In this document: in pieces, positions 1 through 8,664 of the stretch | Layout: each line of letters opens with the position of its first letter | Numbering within the stretch: position 1 is the first letter of the stretch | Assembly: GCA_029938605.1 (NCBI GenBank) | Contig: JAOZUO010000012.1 | Span: forward strand, 1 to 43,171 | DNA length: 43,171 nt | Reading direction: 5' to 3' | Source of the DNA: Deltaproteobacteria bacterium | Lineage (GTDB): Bacteria; Myxococcota_A; Polyangia; HGW-17; JAJRWW01 | Notes under the pieces: generated by a model | What the model saw: the letters and a program-made list of their open reading frames with translations, nothing else | What the model was told of the DNA's origin: nothing | Databases searched by the model: none | Made by a program: the position numbers and the translations under genes

Positions 1-2348
1 TGCTGTTCGGGATCCTGCTCTATGTGCCCTTCGCCGGATCCTATGGGCTGTGGGACCCCTGGGAGACCCACTACGGTGAGGTGGCGCGCACCATGCTGCA
101 GCGCAACGACTTCATCACCACCTACTGGCAGGACGAGGTGTTCAAGTCCAAGCCGGTCCTGACTTTCTGGATGCAGGCCGGAGGCATGGCCCTGTTCGGT
201 CTGAATCGGGACGGTGCGCCTGCCGGGGAGATGGCCCTGTCGTCCTTGCCGGAGTGGGGCATGCGCCTGCCCTTTGTGCTGGTGAGCATCTTCTGCCTCT
301 TTGCCCTGTACCTGCTCGTGGCGCGGATGGTGAACAAACGAGCGGGGGTGCTCACCGCCGTGATCTGCGCCACCACGCCCCAGTACGCCCTCATCACGCG
401 GCAGTCCATCACAGACATTCCCTTCGTGGCGCTCATGAGCGCCGGCTTGAGTTTTTTTCTCCTCGGGCTGTTCGCCGCCGAGGATGAGGAGCCACCGAAG
501 TACCAGATCCCCCTGGGCTCCTTCCGGTTGACCTTCACCACCTGGCACCTGTTCACCGGGATGCTGCTGGCGGTGGTTTTGCCCCAGCTGTACCTTTTGA
601 TCTTCGACATCGGCTGGCTGCATCACCGCTCCATCTCCCTGGGCTCCAGCCGGCTGCAACTCTGGGGCCTGCCCTATGCTGTTCCCTGGCTGGCGCTGCT
701 GGGTTTTTACCTGTTTTCCACGCTCACCAACGGGGCGCGTAAGGCCCGCCATGTGTACATACACATGGCGTGGATGCTCTGCGCCCTGGCCGTGTTGGCC
801 AAGGGGCTGGGGGGCGTCGCCATCCCCGTGGCCGTGGTGGGACTGTACCTGGTGGTGCTTCGCCAGTGGCGGTGGCTGGCACGCCTGGAGGTGGTGCGCG
901 GGCTGGCGCTGTTCCTGCTCGTGGCGGCGCCCTGGCACCACGCCATGTGGATCCGACACGGCCAGGCTTTTTGGAACGAATATTTTGGCCACCACCACTT
1001 TAAACGAGCTCAGCTCGGCGTCCACGGGGAGCGCGGTTCCTTCGACTATTTTGTCCACCAGCTGGGTATCGGCATGTTCCCCTGGAGCGCGCTGGTGCCC
1101 GCGGCGCTGCTGCGGTGGATCAGCGACAGTGGCATAGGTGCCCGGGTTGCCCGGGGTGCCCGGGGTGCCCGGGTTGGCCGGGTTGCCCAATTTGATAGCC
1201 GCCAGCATCTGGCGACCTTCGCCGTCGTGTGGGCCACGGTGGCCTTCAGTCTCTTCTCCCTCATGGAGACCAAGTTCCACCACTACACCCTGCCGGTGAT
1301 CCCGCCGTTGGCCATCTTACTGGGACTCTGGCTCGATGACATCCTGGAGAGCCGCCGCATGGCCTCGCTGGTGGGAGTGATCGCCGGGGTGGGGCTGACC
1401 TTGCTGCTGGTGCGCGATCTGGTGCGCGATCCCCAGCACCTCGTGGTGATGTTCATCTACAAGTACAATCGGCTGTTCCCCTATGAGATCGGCTTTGAGC
1501 CCTGGTTAACGGTGCTTGGCCTGGCCAGCGCGGCGGCCATGGCGACCCTCGCCGTGCCCCGGCTTCGACGCTACGGCGTCTGGGCGCTGCTGGGCAGCAC
1601 GACGCTGTTTACCCTCTGGACCATCGACTACTACCTGATCCAGCTCTCGCCCCACTGGGGACAGAAGAATCTGCACGCCATCTACCATCGGGCCCGCAAG
1701 GACCCCTCCGAGCGGCTCATCGCCTGGCAGCTCAACTGGCGGGGCGAGAACTTCTACAGCAAGAACCAGGTGGTGGTGCACATGCAGCCCAAGGACACGC
1801 CCAAGTTCAAGGCGTACCTGAAGCGCCACACCGGCCAGCGCCACTACCTGGTCATGGAGCAGGGGAGGCTGCCGAGCCTCAAGTCTCTGTTGGCTCAGGT
1901 GGGCGCCAAGGAGACCTTGGAGATCGTGGGCCCCGGTGGGCAGACCTGGCCCGACAACTGGATCCCCCACTTCCGTGTGGAGCGAATCAAGGTGCTGTAC
2001 CGCGAACGAAAGCGACTCTCCTCGACCTGTCAGCGGTTTAAATCCAAGCTGTCCGCGCTCGAAATCCCCAGCTCCGCCAAGCGGTTCAAGGGCAGCGACA
2101 TGGCCAACAACTGGTGGGGCGGCCACTGTCACAAGTTTGCCGACGCAGAACGTAAGAGTCTCCACAAGCGCTGCTCGGGACCAAAGGCCACGCTATCGGC
2201 CGACGAGTGCCGCAAGGCGCAAGCGAACCAAAAAGCCCATGCAGTCCTCTGCCGGAAGGCCCGTCGCGCGCTGGGGCCATACCCCTATCGCGACTGCTTC
2301 GAGCAGTATCTCAACAACAAGTTCATGCTCACCCGCTTCGTCCCGTAA
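1..2348 (+). CDS. GT39-type (ArnT/PMT-like) membrane glycosyltransferase, 5' partial
   Basis: This is an integral-membrane GT-C glycosyltransferase of the ArnT/PMT type. Known members move a sugar from a polyprenyl-phosphate donor to a lipid or protein acceptor on the periplasmic face. The frame is open from base 3, and the residues before the first internal start (LFGILLYV) are the end of a membrane helix, so the true start lies outside the window. The first loop has DPWETHYGEVA, matching the acidic loop motif of the family, followed by KSKPVLTFW. About ten further hydrophobic helices follow. Near residue 380 a GAR/VAR stretch is encoded by a 9-bp tandem repeat. The last ~110 residues form a basic soluble tail with regularly spaced cysteines (CHKF, RCSG, ECRK, LCRK, DCFE), which I do not know from ArnT. 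The acceptor cannot be deduced; nearby export genes suggest surface glycan work. Confidence 0.85.
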   Translation, partial: LFGILLYVPFAGSYGLWDPWETHYGEVARTMLQRNDFITTYWQDEVFKSKPVLTFWMQAGGMALFGLNRDGAPAGEMALSSLPEWGMRLPFVLVSIFCLFALYLLVARMVNKRAGVLTAVICATTPQYALITRQSITDIPFVALMSAGLSFFLLGLFAAEDEEPPKYQIPLGSFRLTFTTWHLFTGMLLAVVLPQLYLLIFDIGWLHHRSISLGSSRLQLWGLPYAVPWLALLGFYLFSTLTNGARKARHVYIHMAWMLCALAVLAKGLGGVAIPVAVVGLYLVVLRQWRWLARLEVVRGLALFLLVAAPWHHAMWIRHGQAFWNEYFGHHHFKRAQLGVHGERGSFDYFVHQLGIGMFPWSALVPAALLRWISDSGIGARVARGARGARVGRVAQFDSRQHLATFAVVWATVAFSLFSLMETKFHHYTLPVIPPLAILLGLWLDDILESRRMASLVGVIAGVGLTLLLVRDLVRDPQHLVVMFIYKYNRLFPYEIGFEPWLTVLGLASAAAMATLAVPRLRRYGVWALLGSTTLFTLWTIDYYLIQLSPHWGQKNLHAIYHRARKDPSERLIAWQLNWRGENFYSKNQVVVHMQPKDTPKFKAYLKRHTGQRHYLVMEQGRLPSLKSLLAQVGAKETLEIVGPGGQTWPDNWIPHFRVERIKVLYRERKRLSSTCQRFKSKLSALEIPSSAKRFKGSDMANNWWGGHCHKFADAERKSLHKRCSGPKATLSADECRKAQANQKAHAVLCRKARRALGPYPYRDCFEQYLNNKFMLTRFVP
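1138..1182 (+). repeat. 9-bp tandem repeat inside the glycosyltransferase gene
   Basis: Five 9-bp units of the form (G/T)TGCCCGGG run head to tail, the fifth reading TTGGCCGGG, with a partial sixth after it. The period is three codons, so copy-number change keeps the frame. It encodes Gly-Ala-Arg/Val-Ala-Arg residues in a basic loop between predicted membrane helices. Confidence 0.85.
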
Positions 2349-2369
2349 AGCTATGGTATTGTAGGTTCT

Positions 2370-3290
2370 ATGGAGCGGTTTGATGCCATATTGACCCGGC
2401 ACGGCTACTCTATGGGCCTGGTCATCGGTGCGGCGGCGGTGGTGTTGTTGGGGCTGCTGCTCTTGTGGCGAGGGGAAGGGCCAAAGCTACCCACGGATCG
2501 GTCTCGCTCTGGTGGCGGCGCCATGGCCCCCGCGACCCAATCGGCGCCCCGGGCAAACGACAAGCGCCTCGCAAAACTCCAAGGGGCCTATGTACAACGG
2601 CTGCTGGCGGACGCGCGGCGCTACGACGTAGCCCTGCAACCCAAAAAGCTCTTCAAGGCCTTCCCCTATTTTGTCACTGACGGGCCCTGGACCCTTCGCG
2701 CCCATCGGGGCCGGCTGGTGACGCGCGAGCTGAGACTGACCACCGAGGTGCGCAAGCTGAACACTCCCCTGGGAACGCTGGGGCGCTACCAGGCGCCCAC
2801 CCTGGTGCTCACCGTGGAGAATCGCACCGATGACCACATCGCCTTTCGGGTGATCACCCGTCCCAGCGGCAAGATAAGCTGCCGCAACAAGGCGACGATC
2901 GCGCAGACCACTTTCGTTCTGGGTCCCCGGGGATCGCTGAGCCGCACCGAGTGCCTCGCCACCGGTCGCACAGACCGCCTCCGAGTACATCACCTGGACG
3001 TGATGAGAATCGGGGCGCTGTCGTACCACTACCTGGTAAAGCTCAAGCCTTCATCAGTCCTTTTGCCCCTGCGCACCAGCGGGGGACACCGAACCCCGTC
3101 GGGTCACACCCTCTGCGGCAGCGTGCCCCGGCAGACGATCAAACAGGGCGTTCAGGCCGGCACCGCTAGCTGGGCGGACGTCATGGACTTCTACGCGCGA
3201 TATAGCTGCGATCGGTTCGACTTCCGCATTGGCTACCGGCGCAGCGGCCCCAAGCCGACAAAGAGTCCGGTCATCAAGCCCGAGCCGTAA
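2370..3290 (+). CDS. Membrane-anchored periplasmic protein of unknown function
   Basis: I do not recognise this 306-residue protein. It starts 21 bp after the glycosyltransferase stop, so the two are probably co-transcribed. A single hydrophobic segment at about residues 18-36 (VIGAAAVVLLGLLLLW) with short N-terminal side chains suggests a signal anchor, with the rest in the periplasm. A low-complexity linker follows, then a beta-rich region around residues 105-240 (TLVLTVENRT, TFVLGPRGSLS) with four scattered cysteines that could form disulphides. The C-terminus (KPEP) and its stop codon lie inside the first unit of a 21-bp tandem repeat, so the last residues may have been set by repeat expansion. 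It could be an accessory factor for the glycosyltransferase, but only the gene order supports that. Confidence 0.75.
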   Translation: MERFDAILTRHGYSMGLVIGAAAVVLLGLLLLWRGEGPKLPTDRSRSGGGAMAPATQSAPRANDKRLAKLQGAYVQRLLADARRYDVALQPKKLFKAFPYFVTDGPWTLRAHRGRLVTRELRLTTEVRKLNTPLGTLGRYQAPTLVLTVENRTDDHIAFRVITRPSGKISCRNKATIAQTTFVLGPRGSLSRTECLATGRTDRLRVHHLDVMRIGALSYHYLVKLKPSSVLLPLRTSGGHRTPSGHTLCGSVPRQTIKQGVQAGTASWADVMDFYARYSCDRFDFRIGYRRSGPKPTKSPVIKPEP

Positions 3291-3362
3291 CTCCGAAGGC
3301 CCGAGCCGGTTCTCCGAAGGCCCGAGCCGGTTCTCCGAAGGCCCGAGCCGGTTCTCCGAAGG
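3279..3362. repeat. Four 21-bp tandem repeats between convergent genes
   Basis: The unit is CCCGAGCCGGTT followed by CTCCGAAGG. Units 2-4 (3300-3320, 3321-3341, 3342-3362) are identical. Unit 1 (3279-3299) has TAA in place of GTT, and that TAA is the stop codon of the upstream plus-strand gene. A degenerate fifth start (CTCGAGCC) follows at 3363, just before the stop codon of the minus-strand gene at 3373. Confidence 0.95.
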
Positions 3363-3372
3363 CTCGAGCCAA

Positions 3373-5865
3373 TCAGTGCTGGATACTGGAGCTGCGAACC
3401 CCCGCTTTTTGGAGACGCTGGATCTGCAGGATCCGGGTCTTGATCCGCTCCGCACGTAGCCGGTTCCCCTCGTGCTTCTCGATCCGCAACCGGAGTCGAA
3501 GGAGCCTGAGCTCGTCGGGCATGTCCAGAGATCGTCCCACGGTCATCTCCCGGATCAAGGAGCGCGCCTGTCCGTAGGCGCCTCGACTCAGGAGGATCTT
3601 GGCCTTGAGAGCCACCAGCGCCGGCGCGCGGGAGTTTCTTTCCAGGCCCGCGTCCGCCGCCTTCTCAGCGAGGCCGACCTGGCCTGCCCGTAGATGGATC
3701 TGCCCCAAGCGGACATAGGCCGACGTGCTGCGACTCACCTTCACCAAGGCTTTGCTGTAGTGCAGCGCCAGAGCCAGATCATACGTGCGGAACGTCAGCT
3801 CCACCAGCGCCTCGAGGACCCCGACGTTCTTGGGATCGGTGGCCAGGATCCGCTGGTAGGCGGCCAGCGCCCGACCGCGCTTCGCGCCCGCCACCAACCT
3901 CCGGGCAAAGGTGGCGGCCACCGCGGGTTTCAACCGTGAAAAGAGGCCAAAACCCCGGCTCCGCTGGACCGCGGTCAGATCGGCGGCCAGGAGACAGGTG
4001 GGCGCGGGAGCCTGTCCTACCAGCGCGAGGGAGCCCAGGCAGAGACTCGCCTCTGTCCGCGCCTGGGCCGGTCCGCCGGCGTCCCAGAGGCCACCCAACA
4101 GCGCGTATAGCTCACTGGCTACGGCGCCCCGCACGGGGATCCCCCGTCCAATGGCTTCGGTGTAGTGAACCAGGGCCTGGCGCCCGAACCCCAGTCGCGA
4201 AAGAGCCCGCCCCACCTGACGCTGGGTCTCGCCCGAGCGGGGGTTCAGATACAGCGCCCGGTTGAAGTGTCGCAGGGGCAGCTCCCCGGGCACATTCATG
4301 GCAGCCACGCCGGCCAGGTGGTGCAGGTAGAAGTCCGCCGGATGTCGTCGTATGGCCTCTCGGGTGGCCTTTAATGCCCCTTTGGGATTGTCTCCCCGGT
4401 TGACGGCGGCCCGGAGCGCCCTCCCCTCGCTGCGCAGATCCTGCTGCACCCCGGTGACGCCCAGGGTGGCCAGGACGATGGCTCCCGTCGCCACGAAGAC
4501 CAGCGCCCCGCCCGCCTGGACCAGGCGTCGGGATCGGACCACAACCCGCCGGGTGCGGCCTCGCCCCAGACCGGCCAGAATCCCGAGCAACACCACGAAC
4601 AAAAACGCCGTGCCCGGAAACTCCAAATTGAAGTCCACCAGGTTCTGCCCGACCAGCACCACGATCGGTAACAGCGCGATGGCCTGTTCCTCTTGTAGAC
4701 CCACCTTTCGGAAGTAGCGAACCCCCAAGAAGGCGATCACCAGGGCCAACACCACAAACAGCACGGGGCCGAACTCCACCAGGAGCTGCACCAGGAGGTT
4801 TTCGGCGTGGGAGTAGGTGACCCCTAGGCCCGGGGAGGCCTGATAGTAAGACGGAATGACGCTGCGGAAGGCGCCGCGGCCAATGCCCGTGGCGGGGTAG
4901 TCCCTGGCCATCTTCAGGGCGTCGGACCAAACCTGAACCTTCGTATCTTCCCCGACGGTCTCCACCGTGGTTTTGTCGCCGAACTCCGTCCGGATGGTCT
5001 CGGAGGCCGGAAAGGCCACGGCGCCGAGTATCAGCGTAATGGCCAACCCGTATCCGAGCTGCTGCCGGGTCACCTTGCCCACCCACCTCAGGAAAAAGAA
5101 CACCCCGAAACCACCGACGACCATGGCCCCGATGGCGCCTCGGCTCGCCGACGCGATGACCAGGAGCAGGGGCAGGGCCGTCAAGGAGACCATGAGCCAG
5201 CGCCTTCGCAGCTCCACCACCTGCAGGGAGAGCCCCAGGTGCAAAAAGCCGATGGCGGCGTAGAACCCCCCCGCATGGTTGCTGTTGACGAAGGGGATGA
5301 TGATGTGCGCGTTTTTCGTTTCCGGCTGGTACACACCGAAGAGAGTGTCTCCCCCGAGGATGAGCTGGGCGGCAGACACCGTGGCGATGATCATCCCCGA
5401 CACCGCGAGGGTCCACATCAACAGCAGCGCTCGAGGACGGTCTCGCACCAGCAGGGCCGTCGTCCCGGCCAGCGCCGCGTATCCGATCAACTTGCAGCAC
5501 TCCAGGGCCGTACCCGGCGGGTCCAGGCTCAAGCAGCGGCGGTACAGGGGTCCCAGCCCCTCGGTGGAGTAAGCCACCAACGCCGCGCCCCTGGGTTGCA
5601 AGAACCGGTGCACTCCTTCGGGCAGGCCCAAAAGCTGGAGACCGCAGACCACCGCGAGGCCCAGGAGGATCCAGTACGGGGCTCCGCACCCAAATGTGCC
5701 CTGCTTATAGAAGCGCCAAAGGACGGTGGTAAGCAGCAGGAACAGGGCTCCGGCCGAGAGGCTCACCTGGACGATGGGGTGCACGCCGCCTAAGAGGACC
5801 GCGCCGGACAGAACATAGACTCCGAGGGTGATCAGCAGGGCCCGTTCGAAGCGCTGCTTCCACAT
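3373..5865 (-). CDS. O-antigen ligase/Wzy-like membrane protein fused to TPR domain
   Basis: This 830-residue protein joins a polytopic membrane half (to about residue 440, ten or more helices) to a soluble TPR-rich half (about 500-830). The membrane half carries O-antigen ligase/polymerase (Wzy_C) hallmarks: FVNSNHAGG, the SASRGAI motif, GIGRGAFRSVIPSYY, and SHAENLLVQLLVEFG with its conserved His in the large periplasmic loop. Such enzymes ligate or polymerise lipid-linked glycans on the periplasmic face. TPR-tailed versions are known in several phyla, and the TPRs probably bind partner proteins. Its start lies 3 bp after the stop of the OPX export gene, so the two are translationally close and form an operon with the beta-barrel gene. 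Ligase versus polymerase cannot be settled from the sequence. Confidence 0.88.
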   Translation of the reverse strand: MWKQRFERALLITLGVYVLSGAVLLGGVHPIVQVSLSAGALFLLLTTVLWRFYKQGTFGCGAPYWILLGLAVVCGLQLLGLPEGVHRFLQPRGAALVAYSTEGLGPLYRRCLSLDPPGTALECCKLIGYAALAGTTALLVRDRPRALLLMWTLAVSGMIIATVSAAQLILGGDTLFGVYQPETKNAHIIIPFVNSNHAGGFYAAIGFLHLGLSLQVVELRRRWLMVSLTALPLLLVIASASRGAIGAMVVGGFGVFFFLRWVGKVTRQQLGYGLAITLILGAVAFPASETIRTEFGDKTTVETVGEDTKVQVWSDALKMARDYPATGIGRGAFRSVIPSYYQASPGLGVTYSHAENLLVQLLVEFGPVLFVVLALVIAFLGVRYFRKVGLQEEQAIALLPIVVLVGQNLVDFNLEFPGTAFLFVVLLGILAGLGRGRTRRVVVRSRRLVQAGGALVFVATGAIVLATLGVTGVQQDLRSEGRALRAAVNRGDNPKGALKATREAIRRHPADFYLHHLAGVAAMNVPGELPLRHFNRALYLNPRSGETQRQVGRALSRLGFGRQALVHYTEAIGRGIPVRGAVASELYALLGGLWDAGGPAQARTEASLCLGSLALVGQAPAPTCLLAADLTAVQRSRGFGLFSRLKPAVAATFARRLVAGAKRGRALAAYQRILATDPKNVGVLEALVELTFRTYDLALALHYSKALVKVSRSTSAYVRLGQIHLRAGQVGLAEKAADAGLERNSRAPALVALKAKILLSRGAYGQARSLIREMTVGRSLDMPDELRLLRLRLRIEKHEGNRLRAERIKTRILQIQRLQKAGVRSSSIQH

Positions 5866-5868
5866 GTG

Positions 5869-6486
5869 CTACATCAGGGTCCTGGGCACGAAGATGACGT
5901 CACCCGGCCGCACGACGAAGTTCTGCTCCCGACCCTGGCCGATGGACTTCACCTTCACCCGGAGCCGGTACTTTCGCCCTTCCTTGAAGCGCGTGACGAT
6001 GGTGGAGTCCTGATCCGCCATCTCGGTGAACCCCCCTGCCGCGGTGATGACCTGGATGATGGTCATGTTGTCGGTGTACCGGAACACGCCGGGCTTTTTC
6101 ACCTGGCCGAACACGGTGATCTTCTTGGAGTTGTACTCCTTGACGAAGACTGTCACCTGGGGGTTGCGCAGGTATCCCGATCGCAGCTTCCGGGCGATAC
6201 GGTAGCCGATGACGGGCGGCGTCCTACCCAGAACTTTCACCTTGCCGATGAGGGGGATCACGATGGTCCCGTCCCCCTCCACCCGGTACAGGCCGGTCAG
6301 GTCCTTCTCGCCATAGACCCGGATCTCGATCACGTCTCCAGCCCCCACGGTGGTGTCCACTGTGGTGCGTGGCGGTTTTCCGTCCACGACTCCGCTGGTC
6401 ACCGGCGGACACGCCACCGACAGCGAACCCAACACGATCAAGAAGGAGAGGAACGACCGAAGACTGGAGAATCTGGGAGGTCGCAC
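5869..6486 (-). CDS. Wza-type polysaccharide export (OPX) lipoprotein, short form
   Basis: This 205-residue protein has a Poly_export domain (about 45-125: VGAGDVIEIRVYGEKDL, GTIVIPLIGKVKV, GYLRNPQVTVFV) and then one SLBB-like domain (about 130-205: ITVFGQVKKPGVF, TIIQVITAAGGFTEMA, VVRPGDVIFVP). The N-terminus is a signal peptide with a lipobox-like SVAC, so it is probably a periplasm-facing lipoprotein. It stops right after SLBB and has no C-terminal amphipathic helix of the kind that lines the outer-membrane pore in Escherichia coli Wza. Several myxobacterial OPX proteins are also short and work with a separate beta-barrel, and the preceding gene here encodes a barrel ending 3 bp upstream. 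The start codon is GTG with a weak ribosome binding site, so it probably depends on coupling. Confidence 0.9.
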   Translation of the reverse strand: MRPPRFSSLRSFLSFLIVLGSLSVACPPVTSGVVDGKPPRTTVDTTVGAGDVIEIRVYGEKDLTGLYRVEGDGTIVIPLIGKVKVLGRTPPVIGYRIARKLRSGYLRNPQVTVFVKEYNSKKITVFGQVKKPGVFRYTDNMTIIQVITAAGGFTEMADQDSTIVTRFKEGRKYRLRVKVKSIGQGREQNFVVRPGDVIFVPRTLM

Positions 6487-6489
6487 GAA

Positions 6490-7809
6490 CTAGTAGAAGA
6501 CCGTGACACGACCGAACACGCGATGCTTCGCGAAGCCGGATTCAACAGGGTTCACTCCAGATATTGCGTCCGTGCTGGAGATATTGGCCTGGAGAGTGTA
6601 TCCGATGCCGGCCGAGAGCCAACTGATGAAGTAGTAGTCCGCCCCCAGCGACGCGGTCAGGTAGTTGTCCTGACGCTCGTAGACGGTGCCTCCGATATTG
6701 TAGTTCTGGTAGTCGGCCCGGGTCCAGGCAAACACGGCCGAGAGGATCAGCCGCTGGACGATGGCGACGTTGAGCCGCGCGTAGGCCGAGTCGGACTTGA
6801 AGTAGTCACCCACCAGCGAATCCCGGAAGTCCCGACGATACCCGATGCGAAGCTTGGCAGCCGAGCCCAGCTTGAACCCGAACCCGGCGTTGGCGATGAA
6901 GTTGTGGTAGCTGGCAGCCGTGTCCATGTACCGAGCGAACCCATAGCCGAGGCCGAGGTCCGCGGTCAACCAGTGGGTCAACCGGCCGGTGGCGCCAAGC
7001 CAGAGTCGCAGGGGCACGGAGCTGCTGTTACCTAACGCAGTACTGGTAGGTGTCTGCTCTACATAGTCATCGAAATATCCCACAAAGCCGCTTTCAGCCT
7101 TGAACCAAAACGATGTCTGGGGGAAGAACCGCCAGGTCGCCTTGAACTTGACCTGGTGGAGCATCCGGTTGCCGAAGCTGTATTCACTGTCCTCGAACAT
7201 GTCGATGATGAAGCGATAGCCCAGCAAAAACGACAGGAGCCCCTTATTGAGCGCCATGTCGAAGCCGATCTGGTTGTAGTCGCGGTCCACGCTCCCGTCC
7301 AAGCCCGTTCGGGGCTCGTTGGTGCGCACGAACTGCTCGACCACGTTGAAGGAGAAGGTGCCCTGGGGATTGAACTTGAGATCCGCGCCCAGGGAGGCGC
7401 CCAGGTGGTGCTGCTTCGCCATTTTCTGGAAGTAGCCGATGTAGTCCACTCCCAGCGCGAGATTGTAGACGAAGCTCTGACGCTTGCCCGCCGCCACGGG
7501 GCGGGAGCCCAGGGTGAGCTGCGGGAGCAGCCTCATGTAGGCTGAAGACAGGGCGTCACCGCTGGTGGTGGAGTAGTAGACGTTGCTATCCCAGCCGCTC
7601 TCCACCGAGAGACCGGCGTGGAAAACAGACCGGCCCAAGGACAGGCCCTTGCCCGTCTTGGCCTTGTCACCGCCGGGCACCTTGATGGCTCCCAGGCCGA
7701 AGCCGGTGGACGGCGCCTGGGCATTCGCCACGCGTATGGACAAGGGCGAAATCAAGACTACTGCCGCGAAAAAGAGCGCTATCTTCATGGTGATTTTTTT
7801 ACTGTTCAT
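6490..7809 (-). CDS. Outer-membrane beta-barrel protein, likely partner of the OPX exporter
   Basis: This 439-residue protein has a signal peptide (hydrophobic core IALFFAAVVLIS, cleavage near ANA-QA). Its mature part is dominated by alternating-polarity strands of 10-12 residues and ends in VTVFY, with the terminal aromatic residue typical of BamA-recognised barrels. Motifs such as YNLALGVDYIGYF and ASLGADYYFISWL are membrane strands. About 16-18 strands seem possible by eye. As first gene of the operon with the OPX protein, it may supply the outer-membrane pore, as proposed for Wzp barrels in Myxococcus xanthus. It could instead be a GltH-like barrel of the neighbouring Agl/Glt-type machine. 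An internal ATG at 7788 (MKIALFF) is an alternative start; neither start has a strong ribosome binding site. Confidence 0.8.
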   Translation of the reverse strand: MNSKKITMKIALFFAAVVLISPLSIRVANAQAPSTGFGLGAIKVPGGDKAKTGKGLSLGRSVFHAGLSVESGWDSNVYYSTTSGDALSSAYMRLLPQLTLGSRPVAAGKRQSFVYNLALGVDYIGYFQKMAKQHHLGASLGADLKFNPQGTFSFNVVEQFVRTNEPRTGLDGSVDRDYNQIGFDMALNKGLLSFLLGYRFIIDMFEDSEYSFGNRMLHQVKFKATWRFFPQTSFWFKAESGFVGYFDDYVEQTPTSTALGNSSSVPLRLWLGATGRLTHWLTADLGLGYGFARYMDTAASYHNFIANAGFGFKLGSAAKLRIGYRRDFRDSLVGDYFKSDSAYARLNVAIVQRLILSAVFAWTRADYQNYNIGGTVYERQDNYLTASLGADYYFISWLSAGIGYTLQANISSTDAISGVNPVESGFAKHRVFGRVTVFY

Positions 7810-7930
7810 AGGTCACTGCTATCGCTACAGCCACGCTCAGTCGCAATTTCCACGTTCTGCCTGACCTGATTCAGTACGAATGTACCGATGAGCTCCCCGG
7901 TGGCCTTGCCTCGCGGCAGAGGTCCTGTCC

Positions 7931-8479
7931 CTAGAAATACGGTGATCCCTCCGGCGGACGCGGCATCACCCAGATGGCCCCGGTGGGCTGGGTGGGGTCG
8001 TCCTTGGGAATCTTCGGATCGATGGTCTCGGTCACTTTGGGCTTGTCGGTAACGGCAATGGCTTCCCCTGCGCACTGCTCAGCCTCCGCCACCATCTCAT
8101 CAACTCGTTCCTTGAACATGGAGATCTTCTGGCGAAGGGGCACCGAAGTGCTGGTCTCGCCAGAAGCCTTCTCCATGAGGTACCGTGAAAACTGCTCCCG
8201 CGCCAACGCGATATAGTTCTTAATCCGCACCAGCTTCTCATGGATGCAGCTGGTCTTGATGATGTCCTTCTGCTTCTTGGCCTTCAGGTACATCTTGTCG
8301 ACGCGATCCTGAGACTTGTCCATAGCCGAGAGATCGCTCCGCACCGCTGTAAGCTGCTCCTCCGCGCTCCCCGAAGGAGTCCCACCGTGTCCCTGCCCCC
8401 AGAGAACGGATGCGCCCAGGATTGCGCAGCTGGCAATCGTCACTCCCACGATCAATCTTTTCGTCACTGTTTTACGCAT
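7931..8479 (-). CDS. Small secreted helical protein at the end of the machine locus
   Basis: This is a 182-residue secreted protein with a signal peptide (LIVGVTIASCAILGASVLWG). The mature part is mostly helical and charged, with AKKQKDIIKTSCIHEKLVRIKNYI near residues 67-90 (quoted in part), a second cysteine in AEAEQC, and a proline-rich end. The two cysteines may form a disulphide. It resembles by memory a recurrent family of unknown function in myxobacterial genomes with the same pattern of a Cys-centred helix and a late Cys, but I cannot name the family. It has its own good promoter at 8532-8560 and a GAGG ribosome binding site nine bases before ATG, so it can be made independently of the upstream TonB-like gene. 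Confidence 0.75.
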   Translation of the reverse strand: MRKTVTKRLIVGVTIASCAILGASVLWGQGHGGTPSGSAEEQLTAVRSDLSAMDKSQDRVDKMYLKAKKQKDIIKTSCIHEKLVRIKNYIALAREQFSRYLMEKASGETSTSVPLRQKISMFKERVDEMVAEAEQCAGEAIAVTDKPKVTETIDPKIPKDDPTQPTGAIWVMPRPPEGSPYF

Positions 8480-8531
8480 CGCGATAGCCTCAAGAACTTA
8501 AGGTATGCAAGGACAGCCACCCAACGGTAAG

Positions 8532-8560
8532 AGACTAGGTTGGGGTAGGACCTTTGTCAA
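8532..8560 (-). promoter_or_regulatory. Sigma-70-type promoter for the small secreted protein gene
   Basis: On the minus strand a perfect TTGACA (8555-8560) is followed by a 17-bp spacer and TAGTCT (8532-8537, four of six consensus bases). The -10 ends 52 bases before the ATG at 8479. It lies in the 185-bp gap behind the FHA/TonB-like gene. Confidence 0.6.
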
Positions 8561-8664
8561 CCTAATATCAGATCTTGATCGTACGGCCTGGAGGCACTTG
8601 GTCTACCCCCCTGGAAAGGACAAAAACCGCGTGGAGATGGCGTACAGGGTAGGGATACGGAAAT

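Noticed and set aside
3279..3362. CRISPR-like array
   Set aside because: The repeats are direct 21-bp units with no spacers, and no cas gene is present.
4112..5689. 525-codon open frame on the minus strand
   Set aside because: It is a second frame of the ligase/TPR gene; its Gly/Pro/Arg-rich translation shows no domain, while the chosen frame has clear helices and motifs.
5866..7035. 389-codon open frame on the plus strand
   Set aside because: It is antisense to the OPX and beta-barrel genes and has no family pattern.
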